This document shows, one piece after another, positions 42,204 through 51,218 of a DNA stretch of 64,000 bases. The stretch covers positions 62,001-126,000 of the forward strand of contig CAYRWR010000005.1 in the NCBI GenBank assembly GCA_964428015.1, written 5' to 3'. The notes under the pieces are model-generated. The model was not told the DNA's origin, ran no database searches, and saw only the letters and a program-made list of their open reading frames with translations. Position 1 is the first letter of the stretch. The number at the start of each line of letters is the position of its first letter. The translations under genes and the position numbers were made by a program. The stretch comes from CAYRWR01 sp964428015. Its GTDB lineage: Bacteria; Spirochaetota; Brevinematia; Brevinematales; CAYRWR01.

Positions 42204-43436
42204 ATGTACAGAAAAGGATCGCTGGATCTTCCTCTGCATCACGGGACAGTACCGGCCTGGCTGGCTGACCGCATGATGCGTCTGGGACGGGCCATTGTCG
42301 AGATTATCCTTCTCAATGAAGGAACCCCCGGTTTTCTCAAACGTCTGTCGGACCCTTTGTGGTTCCAGTGCCTGGGGGCCTCACTGGGGATGGACTGGCA
42401 TAGCTCAGGCATGACCACCTCAGTGATGCGGGCCCTGCAGCGTGGCCTCAATCCCCGTTCAGAAGAGCTGGGACTGGTGGTGCTGGGCGGGCGTGGCAAA
42501 TACTCCCGTAATACTCCCGGGGAGCTGGAAGAAGCCGCGCCCCGCTGGGGACTGGATCCTGTCTCCCTGGTGCGCACCTCCCGTCTCACTGCCAAAATTG
42601 ACAACACCTGTATTCAGGATGGCTTTCAGCTCTACCTGCACAATTTTGTTCTGACCCGGGAAGGCCACTGGGCGGTGGTTCAGCAAGGCATGGACCAGAG
42701 TACAGCTTATGCCCGGCGTTACCACTGGCTCTCTGGTTCTTTTGAGGGATGGTTTGACGACCCTCACAGCGGAGTGGAGGGTGAAAACCGGGGAGTCATC
42801 CTCAACCTGTCCGACAAACAGGCTGGCTCCGCCCGGAATAACATTCTGGACTTTCTCTCCCTGCACCCAGACCGTCAGCAGAAAATATTCAGCGAACTCC
42901 TGTCCGTACCAAAGCTGCATCGGGGCCATGAAGTCAGGCCCGCCGACGTCAATCCCCGCCGCCTGGGAGCTGTTCTGACCCTGGCCTATGAGCAGGAATT
43001 CCGTGATTTTACACAGGCTCTCCTGCTGCCCGGGGTGGGGCCGCGTACCATACAGAGCCTGGGACTGGTCAGCGAGGTGATCTATGGTTCTCCCGTCCGC
43101 TTCCATGACCCGGCCCGTTTTTCCTTTGCTCACGGGGGCAAGGATGGACATCCCCATCCCGTCCGGCGGGAGGTCTATGACCAGACTATCGATTATCTGG
43201 ACCGTGCCATTCGGGAGGCCAAAATCGACCTGTCTGATAAAAAAGATGCCACAGCCCGACTCTACCGTCTGCAGCGCTGGATCGAATCCCGGCGTGACCC
43301 CCATGTTGATGTGGAAAAGCTGATTGAAAAGGAAAGGGGAGACTATCAGGCCAGTCCTAATCCCCCTTTCCATATACCAGGGAAAAGTTTCAAAAAAGCG
43401 ATAGATGGGGGCACCCTGGATCTTCCTTTTGTATAG
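42204..43436 (+). CDS. DUF763 protein
   Basis: 410 residues matching DUF763 over the full length: RKGSLDLPLHHGTVPAWLADRM at the start, TSRLTAKIDNTCIQDGFQLYLHNFV, MDQSTAYARRYHWLS, and the late core HDPARFSFAHGGKDGHPHPVRREVYD. A helix-hairpin-helix-like segment (LPGVGPRTIQSLGLVSEVIYG, about 275-297) suggests DNA contact. The family is shared by bacteria and archaea, and its biochemical role is not settled to my knowledge; a nucleic-acid function is inferred. It is followed 54 bp later by a GTG-started gene on the same strand. Confidence 0.85.
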   Translation: MYRKGSLDLPLHHGTVPAWLADRMMRLGRAIVEIILLNEGTPGFLKRLSDPLWFQCLGASLGMDWHSSGMTTSVMRALQRGLNPRSEELGLVVLGGRGKYSRNTPGELEEAAPRWGLDPVSLVRTSRLTAKIDNTCIQDGFQLYLHNFVLTREGHWAVVQQGMDQSTAYARRYHWLSGSFEGWFDDPHSGVEGENRGVILNLSDKQAGSARNNILDFLSLHPDRQQKIFSELLSVPKLHRGHEVRPADVNPRRLGAVLTLAYEQEFRDFTQALLLPGVGPRTIQSLGLVSEVIYGSPVRFHDPARFSFAHGGKDGHPHPVRREVYDQTIDYLDRAIREAKIDLSDKKDATARLYRLQRWIESRRDPHVDVEKLIEKERGDYQASPNPPFHIPGKSFKKAIDGGTLDLPFV

Positions 43437-43490
43437 ACCATTAAAAACAAACTCTATATAGTATTAAGTACAGTGTTCCGGGAGGTGCCT

Positions 43491-44042
43491 GTGGAAAAGG
43501 AAAATATCAGTTTTGAACTGAACACCGGTAAGTACCGTGTCCAGTGTCTGGCCGACGGTCTGCCCAATCTATATGAGGCCTACCGCGACAACGCTGACCT
43601 GGCGGAAGAGTTCGACCTGGATAATCCGGATGGCACACCATGCTTTCTCTCGGTTGCAGGCCAGGGCGGCTGGCCTTTTCTTACTCTGGCTCTCAAATAC
43701 AGTCCCTCGGGAGGAGGTTTCCGGCCCGGCTGTCTGTTGATCCCCGAGACTGATCTCTTGTTTCTGGGTGCGGGGGAGCGATTGTGGTGTTATAATCTGA
43801 ACTCAGTACAGCACGTATGGGAAGACAGAGCCGATATAGGGTTCTGGCACTGGTCCCGCTATGGAGACTATGTACTGATGGCCGCGGAACTGGAATTGGC
43901 CGCCTGGACAGTAGAAGGTAAGAAGCTCTGGACCACAGAAGTAGAGCCGCCCTGGGACTATCAGGTGGAAAAAGGCAGGGTCATGCTGGAGGTGATGGGT
44001 CATTCCAGGGTATTTGATCTGGATAAAGGACCGGGCAGGTAA
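43491..44042 (+). CDS. Hypothetical soluble protein downstream of DUF763
   Basis: 183 residues, no signal peptide. The C-terminal half has propeller-like strands: GCLLIPETDLLFLGAGERLWCYN, GFWHWSRYGDYVLMAAELELAAWTVEGKKLW. These resemble short WD/PQQ-like repeats where a value is compared with a stored one. I chose the GTG at 43491, five bases after GGGAGG. It is probably co-transcribed with DUF763. I do not recognise the family. Confidence 0.6.
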   Translation: MEKENISFELNTGKYRVQCLADGLPNLYEAYRDNADLAEEFDLDNPDGTPCFLSVAGQGGWPFLTLALKYSPSGGGFRPGCLLIPETDLLFLGAGERLWCYNLNSVQHVWEDRADIGFWHWSRYGDYVLMAAELELAAWTVEGKKLWTTEVEPPWDYQVEKGRVMLEVMGHSRVFDLDKGPGR

Positions 44043-44092
44043 TAAACTGTAATAAAAAATGCTTGACGGCAGAAAATGATAGTCCTGTCGAC

Positions 44093-44566
44093 TTATTTCT
44101 TATGGCTGTTCTTAAATAATAATTTTTCCGGTTTTAATCTTATATCGATGAGAAATTCATCCAGATAATGGGGATTGAACCAGTCATCCCAATAGGTAAG
44201 GCCATGATAGGCATTAAGGAAGTCTTCTATGAGACCAGCGTCATAACATTTTGCACCAATGTACCCGTTATCTTTGTATTTTTCATTGGGGAAATCTTTT
44301 CTTTCTACCATAGCAGGAAAATTACCCAGATAATCCCATACCCCAAATTCTATAGGATCTTTGTTCAATGCCGGTAATGACAGGATGTTCTCCATTTTTA
44401 AGGTGAAAAAGTCTGTGAGAGATTTCAATAGGATGTTGGTCACTACTATATAAATCTGATTCGGCCACCAGTATTCAATCCATTGAACTACCGCATATTT
44501 ATCATTATTCAATTTTATAGCAAAACAATCACCGGGATTCCACTTTATCCTTTTACGTCTACTCAC
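44093..44566 (-). CDS. Imm26-like immunity protein, orphan
   Basis: 157 residues starting at a GTG after AGAGGT. The N-terminal KWNPGDCFAIKLNNDKYAVVQWIEYW matches the immunity-protein 26 pattern (GD-x-F-x-I-x-L then K-Y-x-x-x-x-V). Family members neutralise toxins of polymorphic toxin systems. No toxin, VgrG, Rhs or secretion gene is within the window, so it is an orphan or protects against neighbours' toxins. The base composition is more AT-rich than the flanking DUF763 genes, compatible with recent acquisition. The family call is moderate. Confidence 0.6.
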   Translation of the reverse strand: MSRRKRIKWNPGDCFAIKLNNDKYAVVQWIEYWWPNQIYIVVTNILLKSLTDFFTLKMENILSLPALNKDPIEFGVWDYLGNFPAMVERKDFPNEKYKDNGYIGAKCYDAGLIEDFLNAYHGLTYWDDWFNPHYLDEFLIDIRLKPEKLLFKNSHKK

Positions 44567-44709
44567 TAATAACCTCTACCAGGCGGTATTAATCAGATCC
44601 AGAGACTGGGTCTAGTTAGTTACTTCCATTTTGAACTATTTTAATACATTTGTTTTGTATACACAAGCGCTATATGTAACTAAAGTCAGAAAAAGATAAA
44701 ACATATGTT

Positions 44710-44738
44710 TTGACATAAAATATGGTTCTGAATAATAT
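44710..44738 (+). promoter_or_regulatory. Promoter of the secreted protein at 44761
   Basis: A perfect TTGACA (44710-44715), a 17-bp spacer and TAATAT (44733-44738), 22 bp before the ATG. Confidence 0.5.
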
Positions 44739-44760
44739 ATATTTTTAAAGGAGGAAATAT

Positions 44761-45261
44761 ATGACGGGAAAAATTCTCGAAGGAATGATTATCCTAACTA
44801 CAGTTGTAATCTTAAGCGCAGAGACACCGCCAGCCAATTGGGAAAAAGCTCAAGGTTCTGTCATCAATACACAACAATTTACCATAGAATTTCCTGATAT
44901 CCCCATGAAAAAGAAAGATGACGATGTCTTTATGCTTCAGAGAAAAAACGATGTATTTTCATACTCCGTCTATCATAACGTTGCTTTTATTCAAAATGAT
45001 CTGACTCAGGTCAAATCATTACTAAATAAATTACCCTATTCCGGTACAATAAATACCGATACAATAATCTTTAATTCTGAAAAAAACATGTACTCAAGAG
45101 TAGTCTACGGTACGTTTAAGAATTATAATAATGTTATGCTGGTATTCGCTGATCAGGATAATCGAAAAATTTATATTATAAATGTTTACGACAAATCAAC
45201 CAATGTCACTCTCGAACACCCCTTTTTTAAAGCATTTAAAAAAAGAGTGAAAACAGATTAA
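44761..45261 (+). CDS. Secreted protein of unknown function
   Basis: 166 residues with a probable signal peptide (GMIILTTVVILSAETPP). The domain starts INTQQFTIEFPDIPMKKKDDDVFMLQ and has a PsbP-like/DUF-type outline of strands with a central helix (LTQVKSLLNKLPYSG). It begins after AAAGGAGGAAATAT. The codon use is AT-rich, like the Imm26-like neighbour. No family is recognised. Confidence 0.6.
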   Translation: MTGKILEGMIILTTVVILSAETPPANWEKAQGSVINTQQFTIEFPDIPMKKKDDDVFMLQRKNDVFSYSVYHNVAFIQNDLTQVKSLLNKLPYSGTINTDTIIFNSEKNMYSRVVYGTFKNYNNVMLVFADQDNRKIYIINVYDKSTNVTLEHPFFKAFKKRVKTD

Positions 45262-45324
45262 AAAAATGGATTCAGGCCCTGAATTACGATAAATTATTAA
45301 AAAAATATTCTTAAGTTGATATAC

Positions 45325-46143
45325 CTACCAGGGAGAATTGACTAAATCCAGAGCCTGGGTTTCGTTACTCACTTCCATGATGCGCAGAGAGTCATTGTAA
45401 ATGATACCGCTGGACAGAGCCGCGGAGGCATAGAGTCCAAAGTGGAGCTGGGCCATGCCACCCACTCCCCCTTCCACACGGGCATGGGAGATGAGCACCC
45501 CATTCTGCCACAGTTTGGCATACCCCAGGGAGCTGTCAAAGTCTATCAGTACATCCAGACGCACCCACTCCCGGTAAGGAAAGGTATTGGTAGGGGCGCT
45601 GGTGGCACTGGCCTGGTAGATATATTCCTGTTCGCCCTGGCGGGGAACATGGACCAGTCGAATATAGCCGTCAGGAGTGATATTAACTACCACGGTACGG
45701 CTCCAGTTATCACTGGCGTCGGGGCTCAGAGTGATAAAACTGAACCAGTCATCGATCTGGCCAGCCGGGCGGTCGGTGAGGCTGATATCCAGCCACACCC
45801 ATAGACTGACCAGACAGGGCGTACGGTAGATCCCGTTTACTGTTTTCTGAAATTGGATTGTGGGATAGGCACGGTGAGGCTTGTATACACCGTCGTTATT
45901 GTCAGCCCGGGCTGCCAGTATCCAGGCTTTATGAGCATAGGTCAGGTCATGGACCTGATTTGTAGACAATGCCTGTGCGCTGGCAAAATCACCGCCAGGT
46001 TCTATGTAAAAACCGTCAAAATCCGATTGGGATTCAAAAGAAGAAGTAAAAGTACGCAGCGGTCCGGTATAGGTCGGCTCCAATATCATACTGCAGGCAA
46101 ACAGACCGGATACTATTGGTATTAAAACAAAAAATCTCTTCAT
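45325..46143 (-). CDS. Lipoprotein with concanavalin-like jelly-roll domain
   Basis: 272 residues with lipobox GLFAC (Cys17). A beta-jelly-roll domain of about 230 residues resembles polysaccharide-lyase/heparin-lyase-like or LamG folds: FESQSDFDGFYIEPGG, SLWVWLDISLTDRPAGQ, INITPDGYIRLVHVP, REWVRLDVLIDFDSSLGYAKLWQNGVLI, LHFGLYASAALSSGIIYNDSL. The WVRLDVxID...GxxKLWQNG strand pair is characteristic of laminin-G-like glycan binders. No obvious catalytic residues can be assigned. It is monocistronic. Confidence 0.68.
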   Translation of the reverse strand: MKRFFVLIPIVSGLFACSMILEPTYTGPLRTFTSSFESQSDFDGFYIEPGGDFASAQALSTNQVHDLTYAHKAWILAARADNNDGVYKPHRAYPTIQFQKTVNGIYRTPCLVSLWVWLDISLTDRPAGQIDDWFSFITLSPDASDNWSRTVVVNITPDGYIRLVHVPRQGEQEYIYQASATSAPTNTFPYREWVRLDVLIDFDSSLGYAKLWQNGVLISHARVEGGVGGMAQLHFGLYASAALSSGIIYNDSLRIMEVSNETQALDLVNSPW

Positions 46144-46218
46144 CCCATTCTCCCCAATGGTTACTGAACAAAACTCAAAAATTTTAAACTAGTGTTTTTT
46201 TGGGTATATAAGCTAAAA

Positions 46219-47304
46219 TCAATGATGAAACAGCCGTACACCACTATCCACAAAAGTGATACCATACTGATCCGCTGCGGCAATGATCTCCTGATCCCGA
46301 ATGGAACCCATAGGAGATGCAATAAATTTGATACCATAGTCATGGGCCAGCTTGATATTATCAGTCTGGGGAAAGAATCCATCGGACACCAGACAGCTCC
46401 CGCCCAGTTGAGACAGCATTATTTTGTCTCCGAACTGGCTCTCTCTTTGCTGTTCGATCAACTGATCCAGGTCGGTACGTTTCAGGCCGGAGTGCTGATC
46501 CAGAAAATTATAATTAAGCTGCAGTTTCTGGTACCATATATTAGCCTTGGATAAAGCCAGCCCGGAACACAGGATGCGTGATTGCTGACCGGAGCCTATC
46601 CCCATTACCTGGCCGCCCTGCACAACGCACAGAGAATTGGACTGGGTGTACTTGAGAGTAATCATACCTAACAGGAGGTCAGCCCGGACTTTATCGTCCA
46701 GTTTATTAGTACGGGTGACGATTTTTTCCAGCAGGTTTTTATTGATGGCCAGGTTATTGCGTTTCTGCTTTATGGTGATGCCGAAAACTTCCCTGGATTC
46801 TGTATCAGGGGGAATAAAGTCAGGGTCGATCTGGAACATCACATATTTACCCTGTTTTTTAGCACGGAGTATTTCCAGAGCTTCAGGACTGTACCCCGGA
46901 GCTATGATCCCGTCGGAGACCTCACTTTTTATCACCAGGGCCGTCTCTTTGTCCACTGTATGGCTGAGTGCTATAAAGTCGCCGAACGATGCCAGGCGGT
47001 CAGCGGCGCGTGCCCGGATATAGGCTGAAGCCAGGGGGGAGACATCACTGTGGATCAAATAGGCCCTTTTTTCCTGTTCACTAAGGCCGGCTGACAGAGC
47101 TACCCCGGAAGGTGTGACATGCTTAAAAGAGGCAGCTGCTTCCCGTCCCAGGACCTGAGAGGCCTCCCGTACCAGCTGCCAGGCATTGAGGCCGTCCAGT
47201 ACATTGATGACACTGGGACTACCGTTTACCAGCTGCAGCGCGTTTTTGGGGTCGTCTACTTCGGCCCAGTCCTGGTAGGGATTCATACCGTATTTGAGTT
47301 TCAT
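46219..47304 (-). CDS. Free-standing AICAR transformylase (PurH C-terminal domain only)
   Basis: 361 residues. It converts AICAR and 10-formyl-THF to FAICAR in purine synthesis. It matches only the transformylase half of bifunctional PurH: LKYGMNPYQ at the start, VLDGLNAWQLV, the catalytic KHVTPSG (Lys61-His62), SDVSPLASAYIRARAADRLASFGDFIALS, and the late IKFIASPMGSIRDQEII. The MGS-like IMP cyclohydrolase domain is absent, so that step must come from another gene. I chose the ATG at 47304, five bases after AGGAG; a longer reading to 47415 has no family similarity. No other pur genes are nearby. Confidence 0.85.
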   Translation of the reverse strand: MKLKYGMNPYQDWAEVDDPKNALQLVNGSPSVINVLDGLNAWQLVREASQVLGREAAASFKHVTPSGVALSAGLSEQEKRAYLIHSDVSPLASAYIRARAADRLASFGDFIALSHTVDKETALVIKSEVSDGIIAPGYSPEALEILRAKKQGKYVMFQIDPDFIPPDTESREVFGITIKQKRNNLAINKNLLEKIVTRTNKLDDKVRADLLLGMITLKYTQSNSLCVVQGGQVMGIGSGQQSRILCSGLALSKANIWYQKLQLNYNFLDQHSGLKRTDLDQLIEQQRESQFGDKIMLSQLGGSCLVSDGFFPQTDNIKLAHDYGIKFIASPMGSIRDQEIIAAADQYGITFVDSGVRLFHH

Positions 47305-47617
47305 GGGAGCTCCTATATGAGGTTTATGGGATATTAAATCAAGAATCTTTAAATATACCGGATCTTCAGGGGGTGATGAAGGCTTTTGTGGGAAGTGTTT
47401 CATTACCGGGTGCATTTATTCTATTATCATTCCCGTAGTCTGGCAACTATTTTCCCGGTTTTAGTTTCCCTGGTTATATTTGATAACTATATCCAAGATT
47501 ATACTGCGTCTTCCTAAATTGCCCGACCTTTAATTATTTCAACCATCACTATCTTTCCTCTCTTGACAGAACCCCTCTTTTCCTATACTTTATTACAATA
47601 CAAAAAGAGGTATTCTC
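47305..47617. other. Divergent gap between the AICAR transformylase and LRR genes
   Basis: It holds the leader of the AICAR transformylase gene. On the plus strand there is a perfect TTGACA at 47563-47568 followed by TACTTT (17-bp spacer) or TATACT (15-bp spacer), about 30 bp before the LRR gene. Nothing else was found. Confidence 0.4.
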
Positions 47618-48832
47618 ATGCAACATTTATCAAAATACTGCTTGCTTTTTTTTATTAACCTGGGGTTTATCCAGCCCTCCCATCTTCTCGGCCAGGAACA
47701 TCTCCTGATCATCAAGAGTAACGGTATAGTAGAAACTGTGGTCTGCCCAGATCCGGGATATCCTGTACTACTTGACCATCTCTTCCTGGAATACCAGGGT
47801 CAGGACATACTGGACTATCGATGGGAAGCCGGAAATCTGTATATAAACGGGCATCTGAAAGGACTACTGGTAAAATCTGAAAATGATCTCTCAGGAGATT
47901 TGAGCAATATTGAGAACATTTATCTCAGGACCCGTATTACTCCCGCGATCATAGATCGGCTGAAGACCTGTCCCTCTCCACTGTATGTAGAACTCTCTGT
48001 ATATAATACTGATGAAGATGTGAAATATCTGGCGGGCTTGAAAAATCTCAGGGCCCTGAATTGTGACCCTTCTACAGTGATGGAAACTTCCATGATTTCC
48101 GGGGAGGGATTGAAATATCTAAAAGGAAATAATAACCTTGTAGCTCTGCGATTAAAGAAGACCTTGATCCAGGATAAGGATATGAACTATTTATTAGATA
48201 TGAAAAACCTGATGATTCTGGATGTAGGATATTCGGATATCAGCGATGAAGGTATGGAGATAATCAGCCGGATGAAAAATCTGCACACCCTGGGATTTCA
48301 TTATTGCCTTCGTTTCCTGGCCAAGACCCGAATGGATATCCTGCTGGATATGCCCCACCTCCGTCAACTGGATGGTGGTGAAGGAAGTATCTCCTATCAA
48401 TCATTACCCCATATAGGCAGTCTGAATCAGTTGAATACACTGAACCTCTCCAGAAGTGGCCCGATCAGTACCCGTCTTTCTGATAAAGGGATTAAATTTC
48501 TAAAAAATCTCACAAACATGAATTATCTGGATCTTTTTGATACTAAAATGAGTGATACAGGCCTGAAATATATACAAGACTTTAAAAACCTGTATTACCT
48601 GTACATAGGGGGAAACCTGATAACTAGCCAGGGTCTAAAAGTGCTCACAGGTTTTAAATCTTTGCGTTACCTGGATATCTCTGACTCTATACTCATCACC
48701 GATGAAGGAATCCCCTATCTCAGGCAGCTGAAAAACCTGGTCTTCCTCAGGCTCTATACCACTGGAATTTCAGATAATGGCATCGAGGAACTGAAAAGGG
48801 CCCTACCTCAATGCAGGATTGAATATTTCTAG
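47618..48832 (+). CDS. Secreted leucine-rich-repeat protein
   Basis: 404 residues with an N-terminal signal peptide (YCLLFFINLGFIQPSHLLG). After a small N-terminal domain, about twelve LRRs of roughly 24 residues run to the end. The consensus is xxLxxLxxLxLxxTxISDxGLxxL (for example ISDEGMEIISRMKNLHTLGF, MSDTGLKYIQDFKNLYYLYI, ISDNGIEELKRALPQC). The D-x-G-L spacing is the GALA/cysteine-like subtype often seen in bacterial secreted proteins. It is likely exported and binds protein or glycan. It starts after AAAAAGAGG. Confidence 0.85.
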   Translation: MQHLSKYCLLFFINLGFIQPSHLLGQEHLLIIKSNGIVETVVCPDPGYPVLLDHLFLEYQGQDILDYRWEAGNLYINGHLKGLLVKSENDLSGDLSNIENIYLRTRITPAIIDRLKTCPSPLYVELSVYNTDEDVKYLAGLKNLRALNCDPSTVMETSMISGEGLKYLKGNNNLVALRLKKTLIQDKDMNYLLDMKNLMILDVGYSDISDEGMEIISRMKNLHTLGFHYCLRFLAKTRMDILLDMPHLRQLDGGEGSISYQSLPHIGSLNQLNTLNLSRSGPISTRLSDKGIKFLKNLTNMNYLDLFDTKMSDTGLKYIQDFKNLYYLYIGGNLITSQGLKVLTGFKSLRYLDISDSILITDEGIPYLRQLKNLVFLRLYTTGISDNGIEELKRALPQCRIEYF

Positions 48833-48984
48833 ACTGTCAGGATTAGTATTTTTATGCTCAGATCCTGCTGTAGAGTAGAAGAGCTGCATATATAGTAAAT
48901 GAACATCGGTAATACTGAATATGTTTCAGACTATATTTATAATCTAGAACGGTTTGTATTATTATTTCATTTCAGGATAAAAGA

Positions 48985-49421
48985 ATGCTAAAGAAAAGCA
49001 TATGGGTTCTGTTTCTGGTAATTCTGTTTAATCAGGGCTTTTCCTGGGGTATAGGAATATTTCTGGGTGAACCAAATGGTATCAGCGGTGCATTTGACCG
49101 TTTCCATTTTCTGGCTGGATGGGATTTTTCCAGTACAGCCTCACTCCAGTTGTGTGGAGATTATTGGTTCCTGAATGATGAACTGGGTCAGGGAGTACGA
49201 TATTATGTAGGAATAGGTGCCCGTTTCTTCCTGGAAAACCAGGTAAACCGCAATGTCACCATACCTGGCTGGGACTGGGGCTCAGAGTTCCTCTGGGTCT
49301 GCAATACTGGCTGATGTCTGAACTGGAATTATTCGGAGAATATGTTCCCGGTTTTAATATTTTCCCTGCTACCCGTTATGACCATGACTGGGGAATAGGT
49401 TTGCGATATCATTTTAAATAA
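48985..49421 (+). pseudogene. Small outer-membrane-barrel-like protein with a frameshift
   Basis: It opens with a signal peptide (SIWVLFLVILFNQGFSW) and GIGIFLGEPNGISGAFDRF. In the original frame it stops at 49312-49314. Adding one G to the run at 49277-49280 restores GLRVPLGLQYWLMSELELFG, then EYVPGF and a terminal GIGLRYHFK ending at 49421. The restored C-terminus has the amphipathic strands of an outer-membrane barrel, and both parts have matching coding style. This is one gene of about 145 residues with a one-base deletion in a G-tract. It may be inactive, phase-variable or a sequencing error. Confidence 0.75.
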
Positions 49422-49616
49422 TATTGAAAAAGACTCTCTATCCCGGGTATCCGTTTTTCTATAATATTTCAAATGACAGCATCTACTATTCCATATCTGT
49501 ATCTCCATAGATTTAGAGTAGTTTTTTTTCTGCTGCCATATCAAACACCTCTTCTCTTCAAGTAATTGACAGATTGCATAATTCATTATAGAGTAAATAG
49601 TAATGGGAGGACATTC

Positions 49617-50015
49617 ATGGCAGAAAAAACTCTGGCCTTTTCTAAAAGGGACAAAATAATAAAAAGCGGTGATAAAGAACAGCGCATGTATATCATTAAA
49701 AAAGGAGAAGTAGAGATCTCCATCACCGAGAATATGAAAAAAATCGTACTGGCTGTATTGAAAAAGAATGACTTCTTTGGAGAAATCTCCCTGTATAATA
49801 AGACTCCCCGCAGTGCCGATGCCATCGCCCTGAGTGATGTAGTGGTAGCCTATCTGGATAATAAACGGGAACTGGACCAATACCTGGTTCAAAACCCCGA
49901 TTTTTCCCATATCATGGCCCAGGAATTGGTCTCCCGTCTGGCCCGGACCAATGAATTATTGAAGAAAGAAATCGACGGCAAGAGCCAGGCTACCCTTACC
50001 GGATTTATGTGGTAA
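49617..50015 (+). CDS. Cyclic-nucleotide-binding-domain protein
   Basis: 132 residues, one CNB domain: FSKRDKIIKSGDKEQRMYIIKKGEVEISI, then FFGEISLYNKTPRSADAIAL. That is the phosphate-binding cassette FGE(I/L)-x(n)-PRSA, in which Arg and Ser contact the cyclic phosphate. There is no DNA-binding or enzymatic domain. It probably binds cAMP or cGMP and acts on a partner. I chose the ATG at 49617 after GGGAGG. It stands alone. Confidence 0.85.
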   Translation: MAEKTLAFSKRDKIIKSGDKEQRMYIIKKGEVEISITENMKKIVLAVLKKNDFFGEISLYNKTPRSADAIALSDVVVAYLDNKRELDQYLVQNPDFSHIMAQELVSRLARTNELLKKEIDGKSQATLTGFMW

Positions 50016-50037
50016 GGCCCTTTTCATCTCTCTGATA

Positions 50038-50376
50038 TTATTTTTTGAATAAACCCTTTTCCCGGTTCAGAATATTTATCTCTGATTCATAGATGCTATA
50101 AAACTGTAAAGTCTTATTCTCATAATCCTGAGGAGTTATCTGGGTGAGCGTCCGGGCCAGGGCCAGTATTTCTATCACCTCTTCCGCTCCAAAATACTGA
50201 CTCAGGTTTTGTATTTCCTGTTTCAGATAGTCAGAGTCCGGGTTGATGACCTCAAAATATCCGCCACCCACCAGTTCTGAGACTGGGTCACTGCTGTGTT
50301 CCAGCCGCAAAGGTTCGGTAAACACCCCTACCCAGTGCTGACGGCCCTCTACTTTACTATACCAGGATGTCTGCAA
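50038..50376 (-). CDS. Hypothetical small soluble protein
   Basis: 112 residues starting at a TTG after TTAAGGAG. It has an N-terminal strand region (GRQHWVGVFTEPLRL) and a helical C-terminal part (DSDYLKQEIQNLSQYFGAEEVIEILALARTL). There is no signal peptide and the family is not recognised. It is convergent with the CNB gene. Confidence 0.5.
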   Translation of the reverse strand: MQTSWYSKVEGRQHWVGVFTEPLRLEHSSDPVSELVGGGYFEVINPDSDYLKQEIQNLSQYFGAEEVIEILALARTLTQITPQDYENKTLQFYSIYESEINILNREKGLFKK

Positions 50377-50552
50377 AACTGACTCCTTAACCTGGGGTTA
50401 TACTGGATGCCTTTTCCCCGAAATTTAGTATACTATTTCAGAATATTTCACTCAAATTTATGATTTTTATTCATTACAAAGAGACAGTATTCTTGACACA
50501 TATACATGGTTCTTCTACAATCGGAGTAAAGCTATCATTTTGGAGAACATAT

Positions 50553-51059
50553 ATGCCCAGGCTGGTAAAAGGAATCGTTATCTGGTTAGTGGCCACTGTA
50601 TCTTCCTGCTCCAACCTACCGCCCGTCCAGACTCCACAGTTGGGGTCAGACCTCAATACGCAGACCGGAAAGATCACCAGGACAAATCTGACTTTTTCTT
50701 TTCAACGCCCAGACCCGGAATGGACAGTTGCAAAGTTTTTTGATCATATTTATTTCGAAGGGGATACCCTTTGTTTTTCCTGTCCCGTCCAGCCTCATGC
50801 CCTGGACCAGCGTTTTTCCGCATGGTATATTTATAAAGATAGAAAGATGCCCGCGGAACGTACAGGCAAGACAGTAGACCATATCTGGGGTTTCTCCCTG
50901 ATAGGCAGTCTCCTGGAACAGATATATCCTGAACTTCTGGAAAAACAGGTAAAAGATTTATCTTTGCCCCTCAGCTGCGCCCTGGAATTACAGCTGGAGT
51001 ATTCCACCCGTGAATTTCATACAAATATTTATGTGCCAGTTTCTTTCACAATACAGTAA
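50553..51059 (+). CDS. Lipoprotein of unknown function
   Basis: 168 residues with lipobox VSSC (Cys19), a short linker and a domain of about 140 residues (NLTFSFQRPDPEWTVAKFFDHIYFEGDTLCFSC). Further strands follow, including the closing LELQLEYSTREFHTNIYVPVSF. I chose the ATG at 50553 after TTGGAGA because it opens the signal peptide; the longer reading to 50460 does not. No family is recognised. Confidence 0.62.
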   Translation: MPRLVKGIVIWLVATVSSCSNLPPVQTPQLGSDLNTQTGKITRTNLTFSFQRPDPEWTVAKFFDHIYFEGDTLCFSCPVQPHALDQRFSAWYIYKDRKMPAERTGKTVDHIWGFSLIGSLLEQIYPELLEKQVKDLSLPLSCALELQLEYSTREFHTNIYVPVSFTIQ

Positions 51060-51218
51060 AACAAGTCTCTTTTTCTCAAAGATATACATTCGGATTATTA
51101 AAATTTAAATTCCAAATAAGGATATACTTGTATTATTTTCTAATGTTTAATACAATCTGCTTAAACATATGTTTTGAAATTCCTTAAGTTGAATTATTTC
51201 ACTATAAAGAGGTATATT

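Noticed and set aside
42459..43373. A 304-codon frame antisense to DUF763
   Set aside because: DUF763 motifs on the plus strand are unambiguous; the antisense frame has no family features.
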